Positions 1 to 6,445 of a DNA stretch of 11,958 nt are shown here, one piece after another. Both the position numbers and the translations under genes were made by a program. The stretch is from Christensenella sp. UBA4379 (GTDB lineage: Bacteria > Bacillota > Clostridia > Christensenellales > Aristaeellaceae). The notes below the pieces were generated by a model, which saw nothing but the letters and a program-made list of their open reading frames with translations, was not told the origin of the DNA and made no database searches. The stretch is taken from NCBI GenBank assembly GCA_002391225.1, contig DGRV01000095.1, positions 1-11,958 on the forward strand, read 5' to 3'. Every line of letters begins with the position of its first letter. Within the stretch, counting starts at the first letter, position 1.

Positions 1-276
1 GGCAAGCTCCGCTTCGCAAAAATTCCTCCTCGCACCGCGCATGTCGCTGCTGCGGATTACACTTGGAGGGACTGCGGTCCCTCCAAACCTCCCGGAGATT
101 TCAAATTCCAGGATGATTCGCAGCTGACAATCCGAGGAGAGGATAAAACTGATTGATATCAGCGAGGCTGTTGCAGTCTTTTTTCTGCAACAGCCCCTTT
201 CTCAATACATCATGTGCAATCGGATAGGTTTTGAAGAAAGCACTGTTATAGCTTTCTAACGTTTTCAATATATAGG
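1..276. repeat. Intergenic region with truncated copy 3 of a multi-hairpin repeat
   Basis: No convincing gene lies here. Positions 1-86 match parts of the intergenic regions at 10126-10289 and 10953-11171. Shared pieces are GCTCCGC near 6-12 (as GCTTCGC at 11-17), CCTCGC at 28-33, a stem at 32-37/45-50 with loop CGCATGT (the same loop as in the 10238-10256 copy), then GCTGCGGAT, then a perfect 10-bp hairpin TTGGAGGGAC (63-72) / GTCCCTCCAA (77-86) with loop TGCG. The window edge cuts off the left modules. From 87 to 276 I see only a weak minus-strand ORF (101-286) with no recognisable product and no good ribosome binding site. Repeat membership is seen directly; its function is unknown. Confidence 0.6.
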
Positions 277-319
277 TTGAAATCATCCTATGATTATGCT
301 ATGATCTTCTTGGGGTGAT
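277..319 (+). promoter_or_regulatory. Promoter, candidate operator and RBS of the phd-doc pair
   Basis: TTGAAA (277-282) lies 17 nt before TATGAT (300-305), and the TG at 297-298 makes this an extended -10. A palindrome, ATCAT-CCT-ATGAT (282-294), sits between the two boxes, and the half-site ATGAT recurs at 301-305 inside the -10. Phd-type antitoxins commonly repress their own promoter by binding palindromes, so this is a reasonable operator candidate; that part is inference. GGGGTGAT (312-319) serves as the ribosome binding site for the ATG at 326. Confidence 0.65.
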
Positions 320-325
320 GAAACG

Positions 326-568
326 ATGATGATCAACAGCAATGCCATTGTTTCCGCGACGGAAGCGAATCAAAACTTTTCAAAGGTGGCCCGCATGGCG
401 GAAGCGCAGGGGCGGGTGGTGGTTTTCAAGAACAACCGGCCCAAGTATCTGCTGATCGATCTGGATACGGAACCCCAGATTGAGATGACGGAGGACGAAA
501 AGCTGGACTTTGTGGCCGCCCGGATTCTCCGCGAGCATCGGGCCGCTTTTGAGGAACTGGCCAAATGA
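326..568 (+). CDS. Phd/YefM-family antitoxin
   Basis: An 80-residue protein of the Phd/YefM type-II antitoxin family. Residues about 8-48 show the family's N-terminal DNA-binding fold: a V-S-A-T-E-A-N-Q-N-F-S-K-V helix start, then a VVVFKNNRPKYLLID strand segment. The acidic, helical C-terminal part (from about residue 50) is where these proteins wrap and inhibit the toxin. Two ATGs stand in tandem at 326 and 329; the RBS fits either. The stop overlaps the next start (ATGA at 565-568), the translational coupling usual for phd-doc. The gene is complete, but its partner toxin is truncated, so it may be an orphan repressor or an antidote to another copy. Family assignment is by motif recognition. 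Confidence 0.85.
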   Translation: MMINSNAIVSATEANQNFSKVARMAEAQGRVVVFKNNRPKYLLIDLDTEPQIEMTEDEKLDFVAARILREHRAAFEELAK

Positions 569-720
569 TCAAGTTCTCAAAAGAAAAAATTCTCCTGCTT
601 CACCAGATCATCACCGAAGCGACCGGCGGCAGCGTCGGCGTGCGGGACGAGGGCCTGCTGGAATCCGCTTTGGAAACGGCGTATGCCAGCTTTAGCGGGC
701 AAGAGTTTTATCTTACATAA
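565..720 (+). pseudogene. doc: Truncated Doc (death-on-curing) toxin, N-terminal 51 residues only
   Basis: The frame starts at the ATG overlapping the antitoxin stop and reads MIKFSKEKILLLHQIITEAT, then GGSVGVRDEGLLESALETAY, a good match to the start of clostridial Doc proteins. It ends at a TAA (718-720) after 51 residues, where Doc proteins are normally about 120-130 residues. The Fic-type motif HxFx(D/N)GNKR, needed to phosphorylate EF-Tu, is absent, and I find no continuation in any frame downstream. Similarity stops near Tyr49 (709-711), the position where a 9-bp inverted repeat (ATCTTACAT 710-718, ATGTAAGAT 750-758) begins. This suggests replacement of the 3' part by the sequence now carrying the AT-rich gene, or a deletion. 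The product is expected to be inactive. Confidence 0.75.
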
Positions 721-758
721 TGAATGAAAAGGTACCCGACTGGGCTATGATGTAAGAT
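710..758. repeat. 9-bp inverted repeat at the doc breakpoint
   Basis: ATCTTACAT (710-718) and its perfect complement ATGTAAGAT (750-758) flank a 31-nt spacer. The left arm contains the premature stop region of doc. No T-run follows, so it is not a classical intrinsic terminator. TATGAT (746-751) inside the spacer could act as a -10 for the next gene, but no good -35 is visible. Confidence 0.4.
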
Positions 759-798
759 TAGAGATTTAAGAAAAGTCGCTTCGGAAGGAATATGAAGC

Positions 799-2220
799 AT
801 GAAAGTAAAAGCATTTGTTTCTTTTCTTTGCTTATTCTGTATGGTTTCAGTCTCTAATGCCGAGACAATTGATTTGTCAATTCTAGATATAGAGGAATTA
901 GAATCTCTGAAAAGCAGGATAAATTATGAATTGTTTTCAAGACCAGAATCACAAGGCATAAAAATGGAAAAAGGCGAATATAAGGTAGGTACAGACATAC
1001 TACCTGGAAAATATTATATTCGCAATCAAGGGGATAGTTCCTCTTATGTCGATATAGTGGTTTATACAGACAAAAGTATGAGCTCAGTCCTTTACAAAGA
1101 AACCATTTCAAGTACTTCAAATAAAGATTATTTCCTAGTATTGGACGATGAGAATATATTTACTATTGACGGGATTATTTGGTTTAATAATTCAGCTTTC
1201 CCGAACTATGTTTCTCCACAAGGAACCACTATTCCAATTGGGATATATGTTGTTGGGGAAGAAATACCTGAAGGAAAATATACTGCGTATTATAACGAAA
1301 AACCAGCACAACTCAACGTGTATCAAGATCAACATCATTTTGAAGCAGGCAAGACTCTTCTCTCTTCTAATAGAATGTTTAGTCATCTTTTTTCTCTCGA
1401 AAACACTCAATTTTCTTTTTCATTAAAAAAAGGAAACATCGTCGAAGTTCTTTTAGCAGATATCATTATGAATAAAGGTGAAATAACGTTTAATTTTGAT
1501 GATCAGACAGATTTAAATAATAATGTCCTTAATAATGATCAAATAAAAGAAAAAGATCAAATAATAAATGAACTTAACTTAAGAATTACCGAAATATTAG
1601 CAGAGAATGAAAATCTGGAAGAACAATTATTGGAATATCGCAGAAGAGATCAGTCGCTTTGGAATTTACAAATAGAACCAGTTTTTAGAGGTGATGGTTG
1701 GATAATAACAAAACAGTATTATTTTGATAAGGGAGTTCCATATTATTATTGTTGTGTTTTAAAAAATAATAGCAAAGACAATAAAATAATATCCGGATAT
1801 GTTTTTTTCTATGATAAAGATAATAACTTGATCGATGTGACTTCCATCTCAAAAACTGTGGTTAATACTGGATCTTCTACTTTTATATGTGCTTCTAGTA
1901 TTCAACCATTTGATCATGCAGTTGTAAAGCCTGTTTTTACTGTACCTAAAAAATCAATATCACTTCAACCATTTGTTGAATGGAATACAACAAAAACTGA
2001 TAATTATCTAGTTGTTAATGTGAAAAATAATAGTGAGTATAACGCAGATGTTGTACGATATAATATGCTATGTTTTGATGAAAGTGATCATTTAGTTTTT
2101 ATAGATCACGGGAATTTAGCTGGAATCCCAGCAGGAGAAAGCATAAAAAAGAACTTATATATCAACACGCTCAGTACTGTTGTTAGAATCGAATTTTTTA
2201 TAGATGCAGTTCATTCTTAA
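799..2220 (+). CDS. AT-rich secreted protein with two Y-x-VG-x-(D/E)I-x-(P)-G repeats, a coiled coil and a C-terminal beta-rich region
   Basis: This 473-residue protein has no function I can name. Residues 1-21 form a signal peptide (Lys2 and Lys4, a hydrophobic core, cleavage expected after SNA before Glu22). There is no lipobox, so it is likely released or wall-associated. Residues 22-50 are helical. Two related modules follow: GEYKVGTDILPGKYY (59-73) and IYVVGEEIPEGKY (149-161). Similar motifs recur in exported Firmicutes proteins. Residues about 245-285 look like a coiled coil (IKEKDQIINELN, then ENENLEEQLLEYRRR). Residues 300-473 are beta-rich, resembling one or two FxLYD-like domains. 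RBS AAGGAA precedes the ATG. The gene is far more AT-rich than its neighbours apart from its paralogue at 4153-4929. The next gene's RBS begins 3 nt after its stop, so the two are probably co-transcribed. Confidence 0.85.
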   Translation: MKVKAFVSFLCLFCMVSVSNAETIDLSILDIEELESLKSRINYELFSRPESQGIKMEKGEYKVGTDILPGKYYIRNQGDSSSYVDIVVYTDKSMSSVLYKETISSTSNKDYFLVLDDENIFTIDGIIWFNNSAFPNYVSPQGTTIPIGIYVVGEEIPEGKYTAYYNEKPAQLNVYQDQHHFEAGKTLLSSNRMFSHLFSLENTQFSFSLKKGNIVEVLLADIIMNKGEITFNFDDQTDLNNNVLNNDQIKEKDQIINELNLRITEILAENENLEEQLLEYRRRDQSLWNLQIEPVFRGDGWIITKQYYFDKGVPYYYCCVLKNNSKDNKIISGYVFFYDKDNNLIDVTSISKTVVNTGSSTFICASSIQPFDHAVVKPVFTVPKKSISLQPFVEWNTTKTDNYLVVNVKNNSEYNADVVRYNMLCFDESDHLVFIDHGNLAGIPAGESIKKNLYINTLSTVVRIEFFIDAVHS

Positions 2221-2237
2221 AGAAAGGAGGAATGCTC

Positions 2238-3542
2238 TTGTACGATATGTGGTGCAGTCTAATTCTGTACAGCGAAACCAAGGGCAGCATCCTGTATGAG
2301 CTGGCCTTGATCTGGCGCGATTTGGAAAAAGGGGATTTTGACCGGGAGCGGCTGGCCCACCGGCTGAACGCCCAGGTCAAGCGGCTGCTGGACCTGTCCA
2401 CCGAGTACGGGTTCGACGGGAACCTCTGGCAGAACTACCTGACCTTCCTGATGGTGAGCACGGTACACTCCTTCGGCCTGGCCTGCGAGCGGACCGGGGC
2501 GGCGGACGGCACCATCAACGAGATCGCCCGGCAGGATTTCAAGGTGTTCCTCCGGCTGTTCCATTTTGACTTTTCTCCGCTGGAGGAGGCCCTCGGGATC
2601 AAAACCCTGTCCCTGCTACAGGACTACCGGGCGGTGCCCAAGCGGGAGCAGCTTTTCAACCGGGACATTTCCGAATGTGTCCGGACCCTTTCCGCGAAAA
2701 TCGCCGGGGCGAAGGACGAAAACGAAGTGTTCGCCCTGATCGAGGAGCATTACCGCCTGTACGGCACCGGTTTGTTCGGGATGAACCGGGCCTTCCGCGT
2801 GCGGAAGGAAGGGGAGCTGGTCTTCGAGCCCATCCGGAACGTGGACCAGGTCCGGCTTTCCGACCTGGTGGGTTACGATCTGCAGAAAAAGACGCTGTGC
2901 GACAACCTGGAGGCCTTCCTGTCCGGCCGGCCGTTCAACAACATGCTGCTTTACGGGGACGCGGGGACGGGCAAGTCCACCTCCGTCAAGGCGGCGCTGA
3001 ACGAATACTGGGCCCGGGGCCTGCGGGTGATCGAGGTCAACCGCTACCAGTTCAGCCTCCTGTCGGAGATCATCGCCCATATCAAGGCCAGGCGGTACTG
3101 GTTTGTCCTCCTGCTGGACGACCTGTCCTTTGACGACGGGGACGCGGAGTACAAATACCTGAAGGCCGTCATCGAGGGCGGGCTGGAGACGAGGCCGGAC
3201 AACGTGATGATCTGCGCCACGTCGAACCGCCGCCACCTGATCCGGGAAACCTGGAAGGACAGGTCGGACATGGAATACGACGGGGAAATCCACCAGTCCG
3301 ACACGGTGGAGGAAAAGCTGTCCCTGGCCGAGCGCTTCGGCTGCTCCATCCGCTTTTCCGCCCCGGACAAGGACCTGTTTAACCGGATCGTCCGGGAACT
3401 GGCGGCCCGGCACCCGGAAATCACCCTGTCGGAACAGGAACTTCTGTCCCTGGCCAACCGCTGGGAAATCCGCCACGGCGGCCTGTCCGGCCGCACCGCG
3501 CAGCAGTTTATTAACGACCTGGCAGGAAAGTTGGATAGGTAG
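2238..3542 (+). CDS. DUF815-family AAA-type ATPase
   Basis: A soluble P-loop ATPase of the DUF815 family (about 434 residues, near usual length). Numbered from the upstream ATG at 2232: an alpha-helical N-terminal region (1-200), the segment DLVGYDLQKKTLCDNLEAFL (211-230), Walker A GDAGTGKST (242-250), Walker B LLLDD (293-297), sensor-1-like ATSN (329-332), KLSLAERFG (362-370) and a C-terminal SGRTAQQF (419-426) in a sensor-2-like position. Family members are uncharacterised ATPases without an assigned substrate. The ATG at 2232 is only 1 nt from AAAGGAGG (2223-2230); the in-frame TTG at 2238 has 7-nt spacing and is the better start. No promoter lies in the 17-nt gap after the AT-rich gene. 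The TAG stop (3540-3542) falls inside the left arm of a palindromic element. Confidence 0.88.
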   Translation: MYDMWCSLILYSETKGSILYELALIWRDLEKGDFDRERLAHRLNAQVKRLLDLSTEYGFDGNLWQNYLTFLMVSTVHSFGLACERTGAADGTINEIARQDFKVFLRLFHFDFSPLEEALGIKTLSLLQDYRAVPKREQLFNRDISECVRTLSAKIAGAKDENEVFALIEEHYRLYGTGLFGMNRAFRVRKEGELVFEPIRNVDQVRLSDLVGYDLQKKTLCDNLEAFLSGRPFNNMLLYGDAGTGKSTSVKAALNEYWARGLRVIEVNRYQFSLLSEIIAHIKARRYWFVLLLDDLSFDDGDAEYKYLKAVIEGGLETRPDNVMICATSNRRHLIRETWKDRSDMEYDGEIHQSDTVEEKLSLAERFGCSIRFSAPDKDLFNRIVRELAARHPEITLSEQELLSLANRWEIRHGGLSGRTAQQFINDLAGKLDR

Positions 3543-3737
3543 GAGGTAGGAGGGAGAAGGTAGGAGGTATATTGTCCAATGCGTAATGCATAATGCGTAA
3601 TGCGTAATGCGTAATGCCTAATGCCTCCACTCCCGGCGCTTGCGCCACATTTAATTACGCATTATGAATTACGAATTCGGCCGTGCGCTCCGCGCTGACT
3701 AAACACCTCCTACTTCCTACCTCCTCCCTCCTACCTA
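3536..3737. repeat. 202-bp nested palindromic element with heptamer array (MITE-like)
   Basis: The outer arms 3536-3568 and 3705-3737 are inverted repeats of 33 nt matching at 29 positions without gaps, purine-rich on the left (TAGGTAGGAGG...) and pyrimidine-rich on the right. Inside, 3578-3626 is seven tandem heptamers: AATGCGT, AATGCAT, AATGCGT x3, AATGCCT x2. The stretch 3653-3677 (AATTACG, CATTATG, AATTACG, AATT) is largely their inverse complement, giving a second stem layer. The core holds a small hairpin GGCGC-TT-GCGCC (3634-3645). No ORF of substance and no evident target-site duplication. It fills the gap between the ATPase gene and ridA and overlaps the ATPase stop codon. It resembles a non-autonomous palindromic insertion; its mobility is inferred. 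Confidence 0.75.
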
Positions 3738-3756
3738 AATCAGAAAGGAGCTTTTT

Positions 3757-4128
3757 ATGGAATACATCAGCACCGCTTCCGCTCCCTTGGCCATTGGGCC
3801 GTATTCGCAGGCGATTGTCTGCGGGGATACGCTGTATGCGTCGGGGCAGATTCCGATCAATCCGGAAACCGGGGCCATTGAGGCCGGAGATATAAAAGGG
3901 CAGACTGAACAGGCCTGCAAAAACGTGGGCGAGGTGTTGAAGGCGGCCGGGATGGGCTTTGAAAACGTGGTCAAGACCACCTGCTTCCTGTCCGACATCG
4001 GGAACTTCGCCGCCTTCAACGAGGTGTACGCGAAATATTTCGTTTCGAAGCCCGCCCGCTCCTGCGTCGCCGTCCGGGACATCCCCAAGGGCGCGCTGTG
4101 CGAGATTGAGATTACCGCAATTCGTTGA
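3757..4128 (+). CDS. ridA: RidA family reactive enamine/imine deaminase
   Basis: A 123-residue, full-length member of the YjgF/YER057c/UK114 (Rid) family. Such proteins form cytosolic trimers and hydrolyse reactive 2-aminoacrylate and related enamines/imines made by PLP enzymes, releasing 2-oxo acids and ammonia. Visible hallmarks are IGPYSQA (13-19), YASGQIP (27-33), Asn88, the P-A-R-S-C segment (99-103) with the substrate-carboxylate-binding arginine Arg101, and CEIEITAI near the end. The presence of Arg101 places it with active RidA-type deaminases. RBS AAAGGAG (3744-3750) with 6-nt spacing starts 7 nt after the palindromic element. No terminator follows; the AT-rich secreted gene begins 24 nt later. 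Confidence 0.93.
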   Translation: MEYISTASAPLAIGPYSQAIVCGDTLYASGQIPINPETGAIEAGDIKGQTEQACKNVGEVLKAAGMGFENVVKTTCFLSDIGNFAAFNEVYAKYFVSKPARSCVAVRDIPKGALCEIEITAIR

Positions 4129-4152
4129 ATTTACATTTTATGAGGGAGTAAA

Positions 4153-4929
4153 ATGAAAAAGGGTTATTTAGTAATAATACTGTTAATGCTTTGCTTAAAT
4201 CTATCGGCTAATGCCGAAAAAACTGATTTAACGACAATGGATTATGATTCATTACTATTATTAAATCAAGAAATTAATATGGAATTACGTTCTCGTCCTG
4301 AGTCAAAGTCATTCATTCTTACTGAAGGACAATACATCGTTGGTAAAGACATAAAACCTGGAAAATATTATGTTATGATAACAGAACCAGCTGAAGAAAG
4401 CGTAATTCTTGGCAATTTAAGAGTGATAAGCATATATAAAGATAAGGCAGCATACGAAAGACAAACTGGAAGCTTGTTTTCAGAAACATGGCTATCTCAA
4501 TTTAGATTTTCCTTTGATGGAAACTATAAAACTATTTATTTTGAAGATGGATATTACTTTACTCTTACTGATAGCTTAACGTTCAGCTCAATTCCTTTTT
4601 CTAAAGAAGATCTTTGGAAAATTGATGTTCCAAAAGGAACACTAATACCAGCGGGAGTATATACGGTTGGTAATGAAATACCAGCGGGGGAATATGAGCT
4701 ATATCCTGGTGAATTAACCGGCGGTGATTTATATCTTTACTATAATGAGTATTCATATAAAAACGATGGATCTTATCATTTCAATTCAGATAAACACTAT
4801 GAGCTAAAAGTTTTCAAAACTCTTAAACCAATGTCTATCTATTTAGAAGATGGTTATATAATTCTTGCTGAAAATGATGTTATTATGAAAAAGCCAGAAA
4901 AAACCACTCAGGTATTCGAGTTTCAATAA
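4153..4929 (+). CDS. AT-rich secreted protein, short paralogue of the 799-2220 product
   Basis: A 258-residue exported protein of unknown function. It has a signal peptide (Lys2, Lys3, hydrophobic core, cleavage after SANA before Glu22). It aligns without gaps to the 799-2220 protein over the first 73 residues, sharing NAE-x-x-DL, INxEL and SRPES, then GQYIVGKDIKPGKYY (59-73). A second module, AGVYTVGNEIPAGEY (167-181), follows. EDGYIILAENDVIMKK (232-247) matches KKGNIVEVLLADIIMNKG of the longer protein, so this one equals its N-terminal half and lacks the coiled coil and C-terminal region. Ribosome binding is by GAGGGAG (4142-4148). Strong AT bias against the GC-rich flanking ridA and aminopeptidase genes suggests acquisition or different selection. 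It is probably transcribed with its neighbours; no own promoter is obvious. Confidence 0.85.
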   Translation: MKKGYLVIILLMLCLNLSANAEKTDLTTMDYDSLLLLNQEINMELRSRPESKSFILTEGQYIVGKDIKPGKYYVMITEPAEESVILGNLRVISIYKDKAAYERQTGSLFSETWLSQFRFSFDGNYKTIYFEDGYYFTLTDSLTFSSIPFSKEDLWKIDVPKGTLIPAGVYTVGNEIPAGEYELYPGELTGGDLYLYYNEYSYKNDGSYHFNSDKHYELKVFKTLKPMSIYLEDGYIILAENDVIMKKPEKTTQVFEFQ

Positions 4930-4957
4930 AATATAAATAACTAAAAGGAGAAAAACA

Positions 4958-6352
4958 ATGGAAAGAACTAACGCCTGGACCAAGTATGATGAGAAGACCG
5001 TCGCCGACGTCATGAGGACGGCAAGCGATTACATCGCCTTTCTGAACCGGGGAAAGACCGAGCGGGAGTGCGCCGCCCAGGCCGTCGAAATGGCGAAGGC
5101 CGCCGGCTACCGGGACCTGAAGGACGTCATCCGCGAAGGCAAGGCCCTGAAAGCGGGGGACAAGGTCTACTGGCTGCAGATGAACAAGGCCGTGCTTCTC
5201 TTCCACATCGGCAAGCGCCCCCTGGCCGAGGGCCTCAACATCCTGGGCGCCCACATCGACTCCCCCCGGATCGACCTCAAGCAGAACCCCTTCTATGAGG
5301 ACACGGACATTGCCTATGCCGACACCCATTATTACGGCGGCATCAAGAAATACCAGTGGGTGGCCCGGGCCCTTTCCCTGCACGGCGTGGTCGTCAAAAA
5401 GGACGGGACGAGCGTGCCGGTGGTCATCGGCGAGGATGAGAGCGACCCGGTGGTCGGCATTTCCGACCTGCTGATCCACCTTTCCCAAGAGCAGATGGTC
5501 AAGAAGGCCTCCGAGGTGATCGAGGGCGAAAAGCTCGACGTCATGCTGGCCGGTATGCCCCTTTCCGGCGAAGAAAAGGAGCCGGTCCTCAAGGGCCTGC
5601 TCAAAATCCTCAAGGACAAGTACGGCCTGGAGGAAGAGGACATGCTCTCCGCCGAGATCGAGGTGGTGCCGGCGGAAAAGGCGAGGGATTACGGCCTGGA
5701 CCGCAGCATGATCCTGGGCTACGGCCACGACGACCGGGTCTGCGCCTGGGCCTGCCTGGAAGCCCAGCTGAAGCTTGCGGGGACGCCGGAATATACCTGC
5801 GCCACCATCCTGGCGGACAAGGAAGAAATCGGCTCCGTCGGCGCGACCGGCATGCAGGCCGTGTATTTTGAAAACGCCCTGGCCGAAATTATGGCCCTCT
5901 GCGGCGAAGAGGGAAACCTCGCCCTGCGCCGGGCCCTGGCCGGCAGCCGCATGCTCTCCTGCGACGTGAGCGCGGGCTACGACCCCCTGTTTGCCTCCGC
6001 CTTTGAAAAGAAAAACGCCGCCATTCTGGGGCGCGGCGTGTGCTACAATAAGTTTACCGGCTCCCGCGGCAAGTCCGGCTCCAACGACGCCAACGCGGAG
6101 TTCATCGGCCGCCTGCGCAAGGTGATGGACGATCACCAGGTCTTCTTCCAGACCGCCGAGCTGGGCCGGGTCGACCTGGGCGGCGGCGGAACCATCGCCT
6201 ACATCTGCGCCCTGTACGGCATGGAAGTGATCGACAGCGGCGTGGCGGTGCTGTCCATGCACGCCCCGCAGGAAATCATCAACAAAGCGGACCTCTACGA
6301 GGCGGTCAAGGCCTACGGAGCTTTCCTACAGAATATGGGGCCCAGAAACTGA
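4958..6352 (+). CDS. M18 family aminopeptidase
   Basis: A cytosolic zinc metallo-aminopeptidase of family M18 (aspartyl aminopeptidase/ApeA type), 464 residues, usual length. It removes N-terminal, typically acidic, residues from peptides as a large homo-oligomer. The dinuclear metal site is visible: AHID (His99), GHDD (257-259, Asp258), DKEEIG (Glu289/Glu290), CDVSAGYD (Asp336) and MHAP (His435). Other family signatures are CYNKFTGSRGKSGSNDANAEF-type text at 362-382 (key residues Lys365, Arg370, Ser373, Asn376) and GGGGTIAYI (408-416). AAAGGAG upstream of the ATG gives a normal start. It follows the AT-rich paralogue by 28 nt and ends just before the galM promoter; no T-run terminator follows, so read-through into galM is possible. 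Confidence 0.93.
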   Translation: MERTNAWTKYDEKTVADVMRTASDYIAFLNRGKTERECAAQAVEMAKAAGYRDLKDVIREGKALKAGDKVYWLQMNKAVLLFHIGKRPLAEGLNILGAHIDSPRIDLKQNPFYEDTDIAYADTHYYGGIKKYQWVARALSLHGVVVKKDGTSVPVVIGEDESDPVVGISDLLIHLSQEQMVKKASEVIEGEKLDVMLAGMPLSGEEKEPVLKGLLKILKDKYGLEEEDMLSAEIEVVPAEKARDYGLDRSMILGYGHDDRVCAWACLEAQLKLAGTPEYTCATILADKEEIGSVGATGMQAVYFENALAEIMALCGEEGNLALRRALAGSRMLSCDVSAGYDPLFASAFEKKNAAILGRGVCYNKFTGSRGKSGSNDANAEFIGRLRKVMDDHQVFFQTAELGRVDLGGGGTIAYICALYGMEVIDSGVAVLSMHAPQEIINKADLYEAVKAYGAFLQNMGPRN

Positions 6353-6353
6353 T

Positions 6354-6437
6354 TGCGGATTTTCAAAATTATGGTATAATATCTGCAAGACAGCATATAA
6401 CCGCGGGTCGCAACCCGGCCCCGCATTCAGAAAGGAG
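6354..6437 (+). promoter_or_regulatory. Promoter, leader and RBS of galM
   Basis: Extended -10 TGGTATAAT (TATAAT at 6375-6380), with a weak -35 TTGCGG (6354-6359) 15 nt upstream that overlaps the region just after the aminopeptidase stop. The leader holds a short hairpin CGGGT-CGCA-ACCCG (6404-6417), then AAAGGAG (6431-6437), 8 nt before the GTG start. I recognise no riboswitch class. Confidence 0.6.
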
Positions 6438-6445
6438 TTTTTCAC

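Noticed and set aside
101..286. Minus-strand ORF of 61 codons divergent from the antitoxin gene
   Set aside because: No recognisable family, no ribosome site better than AGG before its ATG, and its start overlaps the phd promoter. Not supported as a gene.
565..798. doc rescued by a frameshift downstream of 720
   Set aside because: None of the three frames from 700 to 798 encodes Doc-like text such as the EEKAARLGF or HxFxDGNKR segments, so the C-terminal part is absent, not frameshifted.
2616..3476. Long minus-strand open frame opposite the DUF815 gene (also 4883-6262, 6326-7411, 8317-9519)
   Set aside because: These are antisense shadows of GC-rich genes with clear catalytic motifs on the plus strand; the translations are low-complexity in V, G, Q and H and have no domain.
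3578..3626. Heptamer array considered as a CRISPR or tandem-repeat protein region
   Set aside because: Units are 7 nt with no spacers, there is no open frame, and the array is one arm of a larger palindrome.
4129..4152. Possible shared border sequence (TTACAT..ATGA) upstream of both AT-rich genes
   Set aside because: The match to 714-727 is short, gapped and AT-rich, within what chance allows.
6404..6417. Leader hairpin of galM as a riboswitch
   Set aside because: A single 5-bp stem with no conserved aptamer features.
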